A DNA stretch of 64,000 bases from contig NZ_JACSPW010000004.1 in NCBI RefSeq assembly GCF_014836935.1, positions 124,001 through 188,000 on the forward strand, given 5' to 3'. The position numbers and the translations under genes are program-made. How positions within the stretch are numbered: position 1 is the first letter of the stretch; each line of letters starts with the position of its first letter. The notes beneath the pieces are model-generated. The model was not told the origin of the DNA. It did no database searches and was given only the letters and a program-made list of their open reading frames with translations. Below, one piece after another: positions 1-8,434 of the stretch. This stretch comes from Solibacillus merdavium. Its GTDB lineage: Bacteria > Bacillota > Bacilli > Bacillales_A > Planococcaceae.

Positions 1-1
1 A

Positions 2-607
2 GGTACATTACGCTTATATCACAATATGGGAGTTCCTGTTACATATGCTTGTTTAACATTAGGTGAAATGGGTCGTAATCTAGGAAATCCTCCGTTCGCC
101 ACTCGCGAATCATTGCCGGAAATACGTAGAAAAGAACTGATTGCTGCTTGTGAGGCGATGGGTATAGAAGATCTACGTATGATGGGTTTACGTGATAAGA
201 CGGTAGAATTTGAAGATGATGAAAAGATGATCAAACTAGTAACCGATTTAATTGTGGAACTTAATCCTTCTTTAATTTTCACATTTTTACCTGGATTTGC
301 AGTGCATCCCGACCATGAAGCAACTGGTCGTGCAGTAGTAGAAGCCGTTCGTCGGATTGATAAGAAATATCGCCCCCGTATTTTAGCCTGTGCTTTTGCC
401 AATGATACAGTCGAGAAAAATGGAGAGCCTGATGTAACAATTGATATTAGCTCTGTCAAAGAAGACAAATTAAAGGCGCTAAAAGCCCATATTTCGCAAA
501 CTGGCTGGATGTTGCAGGAAACAGCAAAACGTGTCGACGAAGGTGAAGTTTTATCGGACAGCTGGTTAAATACCGAAAAATTTTACAATGTTGTGTTTAA
601 CGATTGA
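2..607 (+). CDS. bshB2: Bacillithiol biosynthesis deacetylase BshB2, 5' end outside window
   Basis: LmbE/PIG-L-type zinc deacetylase that removes acetyl from GlcNAc-malate (or acts on bacillithiol conjugates) in cytosolic bacillithiol synthesis. The frame is open from base 2 (GTLRLYHN before the first ATG at 26), so the start and the N-terminal HPDD metal motif lie upstream of the window. Visible family motifs are LTLGEMGRNLGNPPFATRES and the downstream AVHPDHEATG metal/catalytic motif. The C-terminal end is complete, with the usual KLKALKAHISQ stretch. A hairpin terminator follows about 55 bp later. Identity rests on close resemblance to Bacillus BshB2 (YojG family); BshB1 is less likely. 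Confidence 0.9.
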   Translation, partial: GTLRLYHNMGVPVTYACLTLGEMGRNLGNPPFATRESLPEIRRKELIAACEAMGIEDLRMMGLRDKTVEFEDDEKMIKLVTDLIVELNPSLIFTFLPGFAVHPDHEATGRAVVEAVRRIDKKYRPRILACAFANDTVEKNGEPDVTIDISSVKEDKLKALKAHISQTGWMLQETAKRVDEGEVLSDSWLNTEKFYNVVFND

Positions 608-663
608 TTCTCTTTATAATACAATCAAGAATAATATAGAGACTACAACAAAAAACTCGTAAT

Positions 664-701
664 AAAAAGCGTCGCAAATTTTGGTTTGCGACGCTTTTTT
701 T
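664..701 (+). terminator. Intrinsic terminator after bshB2, possibly bidirectional
   Basis: A 15-bp stem (AAAAAGCGTCGCAAA pairing with TTTGCGACGCTTTTT) with a 6-nt loop is followed by a T run. It lies between the convergent bshB2 and larA-like genes. The A run on the 5' side would also end minus-strand transcription. Confidence 0.85.
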
Positions 702-732
702 ATGTCTATCTGAAATTGGAAATAGATTATAC

Positions 733-1995
733 CTATTCTTCTACATAAGGAATAGTCAAAGGACCAATTGGTAATATTGCAGTAGAATAGTTTGGACCAT
801 ATTTCCCCTTCAATTGCTCCAATAATACTTCAATATCTTCCACATAATTTAACATACTATTTTCAACTTGTTCTCGTGTTAATGTTGAATACAAATGTAC
901 GTCCGACCATACTTGAATAACAGCTTGTTTTTGAACTTGCCATTGATCAAACTTTTTAAAGTTTTCATCATTAATCATATCAAGCAATTCTTGTGGAGTT
1001 TTTCTCATTTGTAGTATTTCCGCATAATTTCCGTGGTTAGGTAAACCATCTATGCATTCTGCAGCACAAATAATCGTACCGCCTTCTTTTACAATTTTTT
1101 GCGCGGCACTCATCCCTTTTACCGCTTGATATAAATTTTGGTCTAATGGATATCCAGAATTTGAAGTAATCACTACATCAAATCGATCTTCGCATTTTAC
1201 CATCGTATGTTCTTTTACATATGCACAGCCTAAATCATGTGCTTCAATTAATTCCCCTGCAAATACATTTGTAATTTTCTTTTCGCGATTTAATGTAACG
1301 TTTAACATGAAATGTGGTTTACACATACCATTAATTTCACGTGTCATATCTTGCAGTGGATTATCAATCATATTTCCCCATGTAGCTAAAGGATGTCCAA
1401 TCATTTTTGCATTGTGAAATGTCATAATTGTTTCAATTCCAGCAATACCAGGCATAATTCCTTTTGGTCCTCCAGAAAATCCAGCAAAAAAGTGTGGCTC
1501 AATAAAGCCTGTTACGATTCTAAAATCAGCTTCAACATACTCCGAATTCAACCAAACATCACAACCAAATCTACTTGTTCCAACTTTCGTTTGAGTTGAT
1601 TTATCATGACAACTATTATTGATAATCCTAATGTTTTTGACAATATCTTCGCCCAACATTTGAATAAATTCTTCTTCCGTTTGATCACGATGTGTTCCCG
1701 TACCATTTATAATAACAAAATTCTCTTTTGGTACATGGGGCAGTGCATTAATAATCGCAGGAACTATTTTCTCATTTGGTGTAGGACGAGTAATATCACT
1801 TATAACGATTGCAACTTTATCTGTTTCTTTTACGATTTCATGTATCGGTGAAGTACCAATAGGGTTTAATAGCGCTTCGTTCAATGCCCCCATCTCATCC
1901 TCTACCCCATTAATGCTTTTTGGTTCCAAAACGACAGAATGGTCAGGTACATTAATTTTTAATTCTCCTTTACCATACAATAAAGATACTTCCAT
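733..1995 (-). CDS. LarA-family nickel-dependent 2-hydroxyacid racemase/epimerase
   Basis: About 420 residues, the usual LarA length. LarA enzymes interconvert stereoisomers of 2-hydroxy acids with a covalently bound nickel-pincer cofactor (NPN). Visible: DITRPTPN, GTGTHRDQ and EPHFFAGFSGGPKGIMPG. The histidines and lysine match the Lactiplantibacillus LarA His108, His174, Lys184 and His200 spacing exactly (H to K 10, K to H 16), so NPN attachment looks intact. The start chosen is the ATG at 1995 because AGGGGGAA lies just upstream; an in-frame ATG at 2016 lacks such a site. Third gene of an operon with the kinase and ECF S-component. The substrate is not shown: lactate is the founding activity, but the neighbouring glycerate kinase, KdgT permease and CdaR regulator suggest glycerate or another sugar-acid product. 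LarB, LarC and LarE are not in this window. Confidence 0.85.
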   Translation of the reverse strand: MEVSLLYGKGELKINVPDHSVVLEPKSINGVEDEMGALNEALLNPIGTSPIHEIVKETDKVAIVISDITRPTPNEKIVPAIINALPHVPKENFVIINGTGTHRDQTEEEFIQMLGEDIVKNIRIINNSCHDKSTQTKVGTSRFGCDVWLNSEYVEADFRIVTGFIEPHFFAGFSGGPKGIMPGIAGIETIMTFHNAKMIGHPLATWGNMIDNPLQDMTREINGMCKPHFMLNVTLNREKKITNVFAGELIEAHDLGCAYVKEHTMVKCEDRFDVVITSNSGYPLDQNLYQAVKGMSAAQKIVKEGGTIICAAECIDGLPNHGNYAEILQMRKTPQELLDMINDENFKKFDQWQVQKQAVIQVWSDVHLYSTLTREQVENSMLNYVEDIEVLLEQLKGKYGPNYSTAILPIGPLTIPYVEE

Positions 1996-2008
1996 TGTAT
2001 TTCCCCCT

Positions 2009-2554
2009 CTATGCATTCACTTGTGGAAGCTTGTTTTGTGTTTGAATTTTTTCAATTGCTTTTACAAGTGGAATAATGATTATTAATTGAATTAGAATTC
2101 CTGGTAAAGCTATTATGAATGCGGCTTGAATAAACATTTGTAAACCAAAATCGAAATTTGAGAATCCGTATAAAATAGCTCCTGCAACTCCGAATACTAT
2201 TCTCCCTATTAACAGCGAAGCTAAAAGGCTAATATATGGATTTAATTTCATGTTTTTATATGTGTAACCAGCTACAAAACCATAAGTAGCCAACTCAAAC
2301 ATCATACTAAGACCTACAGGAAAAATAATTGGCATTCCAGAAATCAAAAAGGCAATAAATGGAGTAAGTATTCCTGCAAGTAAACCATATTTTTTTCCAC
2401 ATATAAAACCACACAGTAAAATAGGGATATGCATCGGTAATAAAATAGCTCCTGGAGTACCGAGTGGTAAAACCTTAACAATTTGCGCCAAAACGATGGC
2501 TATTGCAATAAACAATGACGTATATACTAAATACCGTGCTTTCAATTGCTTCAC
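2009..2554 (-). CDS. ECF transporter S-component (substrate unknown)
   Basis: A 181-residue, very hydrophobic protein with about five to six membrane segments and the N-terminal basic MKQLKARYLVYTSLFIA start typical of small-molecule-binding S subunits of energy-coupling factor transporters. It would work with the shared EcfA/A'/T module encoded elsewhere. The GTG start overlaps the upstream kinase stop (GTGA), which implies translational coupling; a TTG at 2545 is better spaced from GGAGA and is an alternative start. It lies between a nucleoside-type kinase and a LarA homologue, so a vitamin- or nucleoside-like substrate is possible, but the sequence does not identify it. Confidence 0.75.
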   Translation of the reverse strand: MKQLKARYLVYTSLFIAIAIVLAQIVKVLPLGTPGAILLPMHIPILLCGFICGKKYGLLAGILTPFIAFLISGMPIIFPVGLSMMFELATYGFVAGYTYKNMKLNPYISLLASLLIGRIVFGVAGAILYGFSNFDFGLQMFIQAAFIIALPGILIQLIIIIPLVKAIEKIQTQNKLPQVNA

Positions 2555-3093
2555 TCTCCAATTCGGTTTAAATATTCAAAATACCTGTCCTCTAAAGGAA
2601 TCCATTCTTGAATATACTTTTCTACTATTTGAGGTGTATTTCTCTTTTTAAGCCTTGTCATTTGTTCTGACTTTGTAATTTCTAAAACTAACGCATAATC
2701 TATATATTTTTGAAGTGTTGGGTGTAATGCATATACACCTTCTAATAGCAAAACTTTGCTTTGCTGTCCTTGTTTTTCTTCATAAGTTTTTGTTTGACAA
2801 TTAAACGCTCTATAATGAGAAAATTCTCGGTTTTTAAAAGGAATGCAAATCTCTTCCTCCACTCTTCTATAATCTACATTTCCCCCTATTTCAGCTAGCC
2901 TTTCTGGTGTTTTCATATTCATTGGTAAGAAGAAATGATCCATCGGTATCATAACTATATTAAATTTTTCTTTTAATTTTTGAGACAAAGTTGTTTTCCC
3001 ACTTGTTGCTGGACCATCTATCGCTATAATAACCGGTTCATCTTTTTCTAGTGATTGCTGAATTATAAATTCTATATCCTTTATTTTCTCCAT
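2551..3093 (-). CDS. Uridine kinase-like P-loop kinase
   Basis: Cytosolic P-loop kinase of the uridine kinase / nicotinamide riboside kinase-like group, about 180 residues. Walker A is visible as DGPATSGKTT, followed by the substrate-site MDHFFLP, the NVDYRR segment, and a Walker B-like VLLLEGVYALHP. The ATG at 3093 is preferred because GGAGGGTG sits 5-6 nt upstream; the longer frame would begin with a TTG inside that ribosome site. First gene of the operon, overlapping the ECF S gene by 4 nt. The substrate cannot be named: many such proteins are annotated uridine kinase without proof. Pairing with an importer fits phosphorylation-trapping of a nucleoside or vitamin. Confidence 0.75.
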   Translation of the reverse strand: MEKIKDIEFIIQQSLEKDEPVIIAIDGPATSGKTTLSQKLKEKFNIVMIPMDHFFLPMNMKTPERLAEIGGNVDYRRVEEEICIPFKNREFSHYRAFNCQTKTYEEKQGQQSKVLLLEGVYALHPTLQKYIDYALVLEITKSEQMTRLKKRNTPQIVEKYIQEWIPLEDRYFEYLNRIGE

Positions 3094-3229
3094 TAGTACA
3101 CCCTCCAAGCTTTTTGTAAAGACATAATATTTTGTATTTTTCGAATATTACTATTATACTTTACCAATATACCAACTAAAATAAAATTTAACAGGAATTA
3201 ATAGTCCGACTAATTTATGAGGTGCAAAT

Positions 3230-4324
3230 ATGTTAACAAAGGTTTTAGCTGAAGCTATCGTTAATGAAACTTCAAAAGTACTTTCGTTAAATGTTAATAT
3301 AATGGATCTGGAAGGAATTATAATCGCTTCTAAAAATCCTTCTAGAATTTCTCAATTTCATGAAGGTGCTATAATGGTCTTTAAAAAGAAAAAAGTAATT
3401 AAGATATTTAAAGAAGATACAAAAAAATATCAAGGTACACAGGAAGGTATTAATATTCCAATCGAATTTAACGACGAAATTGTTGGTGCAATCGGAATAA
3501 CAGGTGACCCTAATGAAATCGAGGAAATTTCTAATATAGTCAAAATGCTCGCTGAATTATTATTAAAGCAAGCGCATTTAACTTCTGCAAATGAGTTTAA
3601 AAATATTCAACAATCCTTAATTATTGAGGAGCTAATGCAACCTTCTATTAATATCGTAAATTTAAAACGTCTTCTTTTTAATTTGGATATCTCTGTAGAG
3701 AAAAAATATTTAATTACGGTTGTTGAAACTAATAATCATTTTGAAACAAATACAAAAGATTATTTTATTTTCATGAATGATTTAGTTACTCGAGCAACAT
3801 TACATAAAAAAATGTCCATTAGTCGATATCTATTAGTCTTCGATCTTTTGGTTCAACCAATGGGAACAGTAATCAACGATTTCAAAAATTTTATCAATCT
3901 TAGTAAAAACGTTAAAATTGTTTATACTGCCCCTATAGATAATATTACAAATTTAAAATCAGCTTATGAAGAATGTGAATTGCTATTAAACTTAAATATA
4001 GAAAATAATATTATTAATTACCAAAACCATCAAATAGAAGGCATGCTCGCACAAATCCCTTTAAATGCTGCAAAAAAATTTTTAAATAACTCAAATTATC
4101 GATTTATCCTTGATAATGAAGAAATGCTTTCCACTTTTATAAAATCAAATTTAAATGTTAATATCGCAGCTAAAGCATTATTCATCCATCCAAATACATT
4201 AAAGTATCGTTTAAATAAAATTCAAAAAGAAACTCTTCTTAATCCTCGCAATATTAACGATATTATTACGATCAAATTTATTTTATGGCTAAACCAATTT
4301 TCTTTGCAGCGAAATAGTATGTGA
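3230..4324 (+). CDS. CdaR-type sugar-diacid/hydroxyacid regulator
   Basis: 364-residue transcription factor. The N-terminal ~135 residues (LAEAIVNETSKVLSLNVNIM through the NIPIEFNDEIVGAIGITGDP region) match the putative sugar-diacid recognition domain of CdaR. The C-terminal end (NLNVNIAAKALFIHPNTLKY, then RLNKIQ) is the PucR/CdaR-type HTH. The start ATG follows GAGGTG. It is divergent from the kinase/ECF/LarA operon and convergent with the kdgT/glycerate kinase genes, so it probably controls the whole island. CdaR homologues activate glycerate, galactarate and glucarate genes in response to their acids; the ligand here is inferred only. Confidence 0.85.
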   Translation: MLTKVLAEAIVNETSKVLSLNVNIMDLEGIIIASKNPSRISQFHEGAIMVFKKKKVIKIFKEDTKKYQGTQEGINIPIEFNDEIVGAIGITGDPNEIEEISNIVKMLAELLLKQAHLTSANEFKNIQQSLIIEELMQPSINIVNLKRLLFNLDISVEKKYLITVVETNNHFETNTKDYFIFMNDLVTRATLHKKMSISRYLLVFDLLVQPMGTVINDFKNFINLSKNVKIVYTAPIDNITNLKSAYEECELLLNLNIENNIINYQNHQIEGMLAQIPLNAAKKFLNNSNYRFILDNEEMLSTFIKSNLNVNIAAKALFIHPNTLKYRLNKIQKETLLNPRNINDIITIKFILWLNQFSLQRNSM

Positions 4325-4338
4325 TTAAAATAGGAAAT

Positions 4339-4365
4339 GGCTGTAGCATATATGATGATACAGCC
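4339..4365. terminator. Weak hairpin between convergent cdaR-like and kdgT-like genes
   Basis: GGCTGTA pairs with TACAGCC across a 13-nt loop in the 63-bp gap between two convergent genes. The T run is poor on both sides, so the terminator role is only likely from position. Confidence 0.35.
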
Positions 4366-4387
4366 TTATAGCTATAGCTTTATTTCG

Positions 4388-5482
4388 TTACACTTTATCT
4401 AAACCTGGATACTCCTCTGTCCCGATAATGCCTCTCTTCCTTTGATACCTATCTACTAAAATTACTGCTAATGGACACAGAATAGATGTAGTAATAGTTG
4501 AAATCGAAATTTGTGCAGTTGCGATAGGCACTATAGCTTCAATTTTCGCATATTCAGCTGCACTCATTGCTCCTGAAGATACTGCGACAGCTGCTGCAGC
4601 TAAAATGGCTGCTGGAGTTGCTGCTGCATTACCTGCAGTTGAGGCTTCTGCAAATGGTGCAATAAAACTTTTTTCTTTGAACAGCTTAAATACTAAGACA
4701 CCTGTAACTGAAGTAACAACGAATGTTAAAATTGCTAATACTAATCCGCCTGCAAGCACCTCTGGATTCAAGAAATTTGATAGGTTCATACCGGCACCTA
4801 ATGAAAAGGCGAAGAACGGTATTAAAATTGATTCTCCTGGTTTTAAAAATTCGCGAATTTTTGGATCCAAATTCCCTAAAAGCATACCTATACCAATTGG
4901 TAATAAAACGGCGATAAATGAAATTACCGGGAATGCTGTACCTAAAAGACCTAACGAAACTAAAGTTAGAAACGGGCCATCATTAATTGCTAAAATAGAT
5001 AAGCCCCCTACATCAGAGCGATTACCATATTGTCCAGTTAAAGCTGCGTACATACCACTATTACTATTTGTCATACCTGCAATAAGGGCTAACGTGGAAA
5101 GCCCCAAAATACCTGTCCATGGGTCAAACATAATTCCAAATAACATTCCTACTCCAAGACCACCAAAATATTTAGTTCCAGTTAAAAGAACGCCCTTTTT
5201 TAAGGATCTCCCACCAACTTTTAAATTCATTTGACTACCTACGATGAATAAGAATAATGCGATAAGTACTAATGCGCTATCTTTAAATAAGTATTGCGAA
5301 AATCCACCAATTCTTAAAAATTCATAGTAGCCGTCACTTGTCGGTGCAGTACCTAAAGCTTTTAAAATATTCATTACAAACGGAATATGCAATTGATCAA
5401 TTGTATTTAATGTAGCCCCTAATAATAGTGGTATCACCATCATCCCACCAGGTACTTTTTCAATCGTATCCTTGATATTCAA
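4388..5482 (-). CDS. 2-keto-3-deoxygluconate permease family transporter (KdgT-like)
   Basis: 364-residue inner-membrane carrier with about ten membrane segments. N-terminal VPGGMMVIPLLLGATLNT and central ALIAGMTNSNSGMYAALTGQ are hallmarks of the KdgT family, which imports 2-keto-3-deoxygluconate and probably related sugar acids by proton symport. The start is TTG (5482) behind an AGGGGG site. It lies 15 bp downstream of the glycerate kinase gene in one transcription unit. In this setting it more likely brings in glycerate or a related hydroxy acid than KDG, since no KDG kinase or aldolase is near; that is inference. Confidence 0.85.
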   Translation of the reverse strand: MNIKDTIEKVPGGMMVIPLLLGATLNTIDQLHIPFVMNILKALGTAPTSDGYYEFLRIGGFSQYLFKDSALVLIALFLFIVGSQMNLKVGGRSLKKGVLLTGTKYFGGLGVGMLFGIMFDPWTGILGLSTLALIAGMTNSNSGMYAALTGQYGNRSDVGGLSILAINDGPFLTLVSLGLLGTAFPVISFIAVLLPIGIGMLLGNLDPKIREFLKPGESILIPFFAFSLGAGMNLSNFLNPEVLAGGLVLAILTFVVTSVTGVLVFKLFKEKSFIAPFAEASTAGNAAATPAAILAAAAVAVSSGAMSAAEYAKIEAIVPIATAQISISTITTSILCPLAVILVDRYQRKRGIIGTEEYPGLDKV

Positions 5483-5497
5483 TATAAAAACCCCCTA

Positions 5498-6640
5498 TTA
5501 ATTTTTAATTTCGTTGTAAAAAAATGTCCTAACGACTTGCTCAGACGTTGAAACCAATAATTCCCCTGCTTTTAAGATAGCTTCTTCTAAATTCATTGGA
5601 TGATTTATGATGCTATTTACACTTACAACACCATGCTCATATAAACTTTCAAACCCTTTACCTATGGATCCAGCTATTATAATTGTCGGTACATTTTTTA
5701 ATTTTGCCCTTTGCGCTACTCCAAGCGGTGTTTTTCCATATACTGTTTGGCTATCAACTTTTCCTTCACCAGTAATGACTAAATGTGCATCATTTAAATA
5801 TTCATTTAATTTAATAAAATCTAAAACGACATCCACACCTCTTTGAAATTCCACGGGGAAAAATGCTTGAAATGCTCCTCCAATTCCTCCTGCTGCACCT
5901 GCCCCTGCTTTTTCATGAAGTGTAATACTTGTAGTTGCCTCAATCATATTTGCCCAATGCACTAAATTTTCATCTAGAATTATGACTTCTTCTTTTGAGG
6001 CTCCTTTTTGAGGTCCGAAAACATGAGAGGCCCCAGTAGGACCAATTAAAGGGTTTTGGACATCTGAAGCAATCAAAAACTTACACTCTTTAATTCGTCG
6101 ATCGAAATGAGATAAATTAATGTGGTGAATATTATTTAATTCACCCCCTCCAAATTTTATTTCCTCCCCCTTTTGATTTTGCAGTTTCATTCCTAATGCC
6201 TGTAACATGCCAGCTCCACCATCATTAGTTGCCGAACCCCCCAACCCAATAACAAATGACTTATATCCTTCATCTAATGCATGCTTTATAAGTTCTCCCG
6301 TTCCATAAGTTGTTGTAGTTAAGGGAGATAATTGACCATTTGGGACTAGATGTAACCCAGAAGCGGTTGCCATTTCAATTACGCATGTTATTCCATCACC
6401 TAACACTCCGTAAGTTGCATTTACTTTATTTCCTAATGGCCCTGTCACGGATATACATTTTTTTGTACCTCCAGTCGCCGCAACCAAAGTATCCATAGTA
6501 CCTTCTCCACCATCACCAACTGGAAGCTTAATGGTTTTTACATCTCTAAAAGCCTGTCTAATTCCCATTTCTATGTAATTTGATACCTCAACGGCACTTA
6601 GGCTCCCCTTAAAGGAGTCCGGCGCTATAATAATGTTCAT
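5498..6640 (-). CDS. glxK: Glycerate kinase (GarK/GlxK family)
   Basis: 380 residues, the normal length for type-1 glycerate 2-kinases that phosphorylate D-glycerate to 2-phosphoglycerate. The start IIAPDSFKGSLSAVEV and the PVGDGGEGTMDTLV, GLGGSATNDGGAGMLQALG and GEGKVDSQTVYGKTP segments are diagnostic. ATG at 6640 behind GGAGGGTAATA. First gene of a unit with the KdgT-like carrier. A cre-like site overlaps its leader, so it should be shut off by CcpA during growth on preferred sugars. Together with the LarA homologue it suggests that both enantiomers of the imported acid could be drawn into glycolysis. Confidence 0.92.
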   Translation of the reverse strand: MNIIIAPDSFKGSLSAVEVSNYIEMGIRQAFRDVKTIKLPVGDGGEGTMDTLVAATGGTKKCISVTGPLGNKVNATYGVLGDGITCVIEMATASGLHLVPNGQLSPLTTTTYGTGELIKHALDEGYKSFVIGLGGSATNDGGAGMLQALGMKLQNQKGEEIKFGGGELNNIHHINLSHFDRRIKECKFLIASDVQNPLIGPTGASHVFGPQKGASKEEVIILDENLVHWANMIEATTSITLHEKAGAGAAGGIGGAFQAFFPVEFQRGVDVVLDFIKLNEYLNDAHLVITGEGKVDSQTVYGKTPLGVAQRAKLKNVPTIIIAGSIGKGFESLYEHGVVSVNSIINHPMNLEEAILKAGELLVSTSEQVVRTFFYNEIKN

Positions 6641-6656
6641 TATTACCCTCCTGTTT

Positions 6657-6670
6657 TGTAAACGCTTCCA
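6657..6670. promoter_or_regulatory. cre-like CcpA site before glycerate kinase gene
   Basis: TGTAAACGCTTCCA (reverse TGGAAGCGTTTACA) fits the CcpA consensus TGWAANCGNTNWCA with one mismatch. It lies 17-30 bp upstream of the glycerate kinase start, a position typical of catabolite repression by blocking initiation or elongation. Confidence 0.65.
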
Positions 6671-6909
6671 ACTAACTGAATTATAAGATTATTATTTTGT
6701 TACTTCTATATTAATAGTGACAAAAAAATTGCTTTTTTAGAGTAGAATTTTATTACATTTAACAAAATTTATTATTTAACTTCCATTAAGTACTAAAATA
6801 AAACAGCCAATAATACTCTTTTAGTTTGTTATCCTATAAATCCATGTTGAGGTATTATAAGTGTAAATATTTTTACATAGGGTAAAGATTAATCACCTCC
6901 CCACATCAT

Positions 6910-6924
6910 ACATTTCTGAAAATT
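6910..6924. promoter_or_regulatory. CodY-like box upstream of yjiH-family gene
   Basis: ACATTTCTGAAAATT matches the 15-base CodY motif AATTTTCWGAAAATT at 13 positions. It is 19 bp before the predicted -35 element of the next gene. CodY represses amino-acid and peptide uptake genes in Bacillales; binding here is inferred. Confidence 0.4.
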
Positions 6925-6943
6925 TAATCTTTATGCAAAACAG

Positions 6944-6972
6944 TAGACAAATGAATATTCAAGATTTATAGT
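6944..6972 (+). promoter_or_regulatory. Sigma-A-type promoter for the yjiH-family gene
   Basis: TAGACA, 17-bp spacer, TATAGT, about 40 bp before the start codon at 7012. The rest of the 371-bp gap from 6641 is AT-rich with no gene; it also holds the cre-like and CodY-like sites listed separately. Confidence 0.5.
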
Positions 6973-7011
6973 GTATAAATATTCAACTAATAAATTAAAG
7001 AGGTTATATAT

Positions 7012-8364
7012 ATGACAAAGAAATTTTCTTTTAACACGTGGTTTCTTTTTATAGCGTTTTCTGTGCTCGGTGTATTTATTTTTATTACTCCAATTGGAAC
7101 AGAAGATGGTATAAAAGTGCCGATTGCTATTCTTGCTAATTTTTTGGCAGGTAAAGTTGAACCGTTTATTCATTGGTTCGCATTTATTGTGTTTGTAATT
7201 GCTGCTGTAGGTTCTGTAGCAATAAAATTCATACCACAAAAAAGTTCTCATTCTTTAGCGGATTCTTTATTCCGTGTTAATTGGTTTTGGACAGTTATGC
7301 GTGTGCTTGCGGTTGTTTTCGCAAGTATGTATATTTTCCAAATCGGTCCGGAAAGTTTAACAAGTGATGTAACAACAGGTGTGCTACTCGATCCTGCTGC
7401 CGGCCTTGTAACATTCATGTTTGTATTATTCCTATTTGCCGGGCTATTACTGCCATTATTAACTGACTTCGGTTTACTTGAATTTTTCGGGTCAATGATG
7501 GTGAAGATTATGCGTCCCCTATTCAAAATTCCTGGTCGTTCTGCAATAGACTGTTTGGCTTCATGGGTTGGTGATGGGACAATTGGTGTCTTACTAACAA
7601 GCAAGCAATATGAGGAAAAAAATTATACAGGTCGGGAAGCAGCAACAATCGCGACAACATTTTCTGTCGTTTCCATTACATTCTGTTTAGTCGTTGTTGA
7701 AACAATTGGCATTGGGGATTACTTCCTTGAGTTTTATGCTTCTGTTATCATTTGTGGATTAATTTTGGCGTTCATTATGCCGCGTATTTACCCGCTAAAG
7801 CAAAAGGCGGATACGTTAATTGACGGTAATGAAGTCCCTGCTAATCGTGAAGATGTACAAGAAGGCTTCAATGTATTTTCTTATGGCTTACACAATGCGT
7901 TGAATAAAGCGAATTCAAATCGCAACTTAGGTAAAATGGTGAAAAACGGTTTTGTGAATGTATTGGAAATGTGGTTTGCGGTAACGCCTATTATTATGGC
8001 ATTCGCAACAATCGCATTAGTATTGGCCGAATTTACAAGCTTCTTCCGTATTTTAGGAATGCCATTTGAGCCGATTTTAGCGCTGCTTCAAATTCCTGAA
8101 GCTGGTGAAGCCGCTCAAACGATGATTGTAGGTTTTGCTGATATGCTATTGCCTTCAATTTTAGGGGCAGGCATTGAATCGGAAATGACACGTTTCTTCA
8201 TTGCTACGGTATCTGTTACGCAATTGATTTACATGTCGGAAGTCGGTGGATTAATATTAGGTACGAAGCTCCCATTAAAGCTTTGGGATTTATTCATTAT
8301 CTTCCTAATCCGTACAATTATTTCAATTCCAATTATTGCTGCAATCGCTCATTTACTATTCTAA
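7012..8364 (+). CDS. YjiH family membrane protein with nucleoside-recognition Gate domain
   Basis: 450-residue polytopic membrane protein with roughly ten to eleven hydrophobic segments. The LLPLLTDFGLLEFFG and ASWVGDGTIGVLLTSKQYE segments are typical of YjiH proteins containing the Gate domain shared with concentrative nucleoside carriers and spore SpmA/B. The biochemical function of YjiH is not established; amino-acid or dipeptide export or import has been supposed from context. ATG behind AGAGG. A CodY-like box upstream would fit a nutrient-transport role. It stands alone, ended by a strong bidirectional hairpin. Confidence 0.75.
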   Translation: MTKKFSFNTWFLFIAFSVLGVFIFITPIGTEDGIKVPIAILANFLAGKVEPFIHWFAFIVFVIAAVGSVAIKFIPQKSSHSLADSLFRVNWFWTVMRVLAVVFASMYIFQIGPESLTSDVTTGVLLDPAAGLVTFMFVLFLFAGLLLPLLTDFGLLEFFGSMMVKIMRPLFKIPGRSAIDCLASWVGDGTIGVLLTSKQYEEKNYTGREAATIATTFSVVSITFCLVVVETIGIGDYFLEFYASVIICGLILAFIMPRIYPLKQKADTLIDGNEVPANREDVQEGFNVFSYGLHNALNKANSNRNLGKMVKNGFVNVLEMWFAVTPIIMAFATIALVLAEFTSFFRILGMPFEPILALLQIPEAGEAAQTMIVGFADMLLPSILGAGIESEMTRFFIATVSVTQLIYMSEVGGLILGTKLPLKLWDLFIIFLIRTIISIPIIAAIAHLLF

Positions 8365-8377
8365 ATCGAACAAAAAT

Positions 8378-8429
8378 AAAGGGCTGCCGAAAAATCAGAT
8401 TTCCCTCTGACTTTTCGGGCAGCCCTTTA
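8378..8429. terminator. Strong bidirectional terminator
   Basis: AAAGGGCTGCC...AAATCAGA pairs with TCTGACTTTTCGGGCAGCCC in the gap between convergent genes, with A/T-rich tails on both sides. Confidence 0.85.
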
Positions 8430-8434
8430 TATAT

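Noticed and set aside
4605-5234. Long + strand frame opposite the KdgT-like gene
   Set aside because: Antisense shadow: no ribosome site, low-complexity Pro/Asn composition, and the real gene has conserved family motifs on the other strand.
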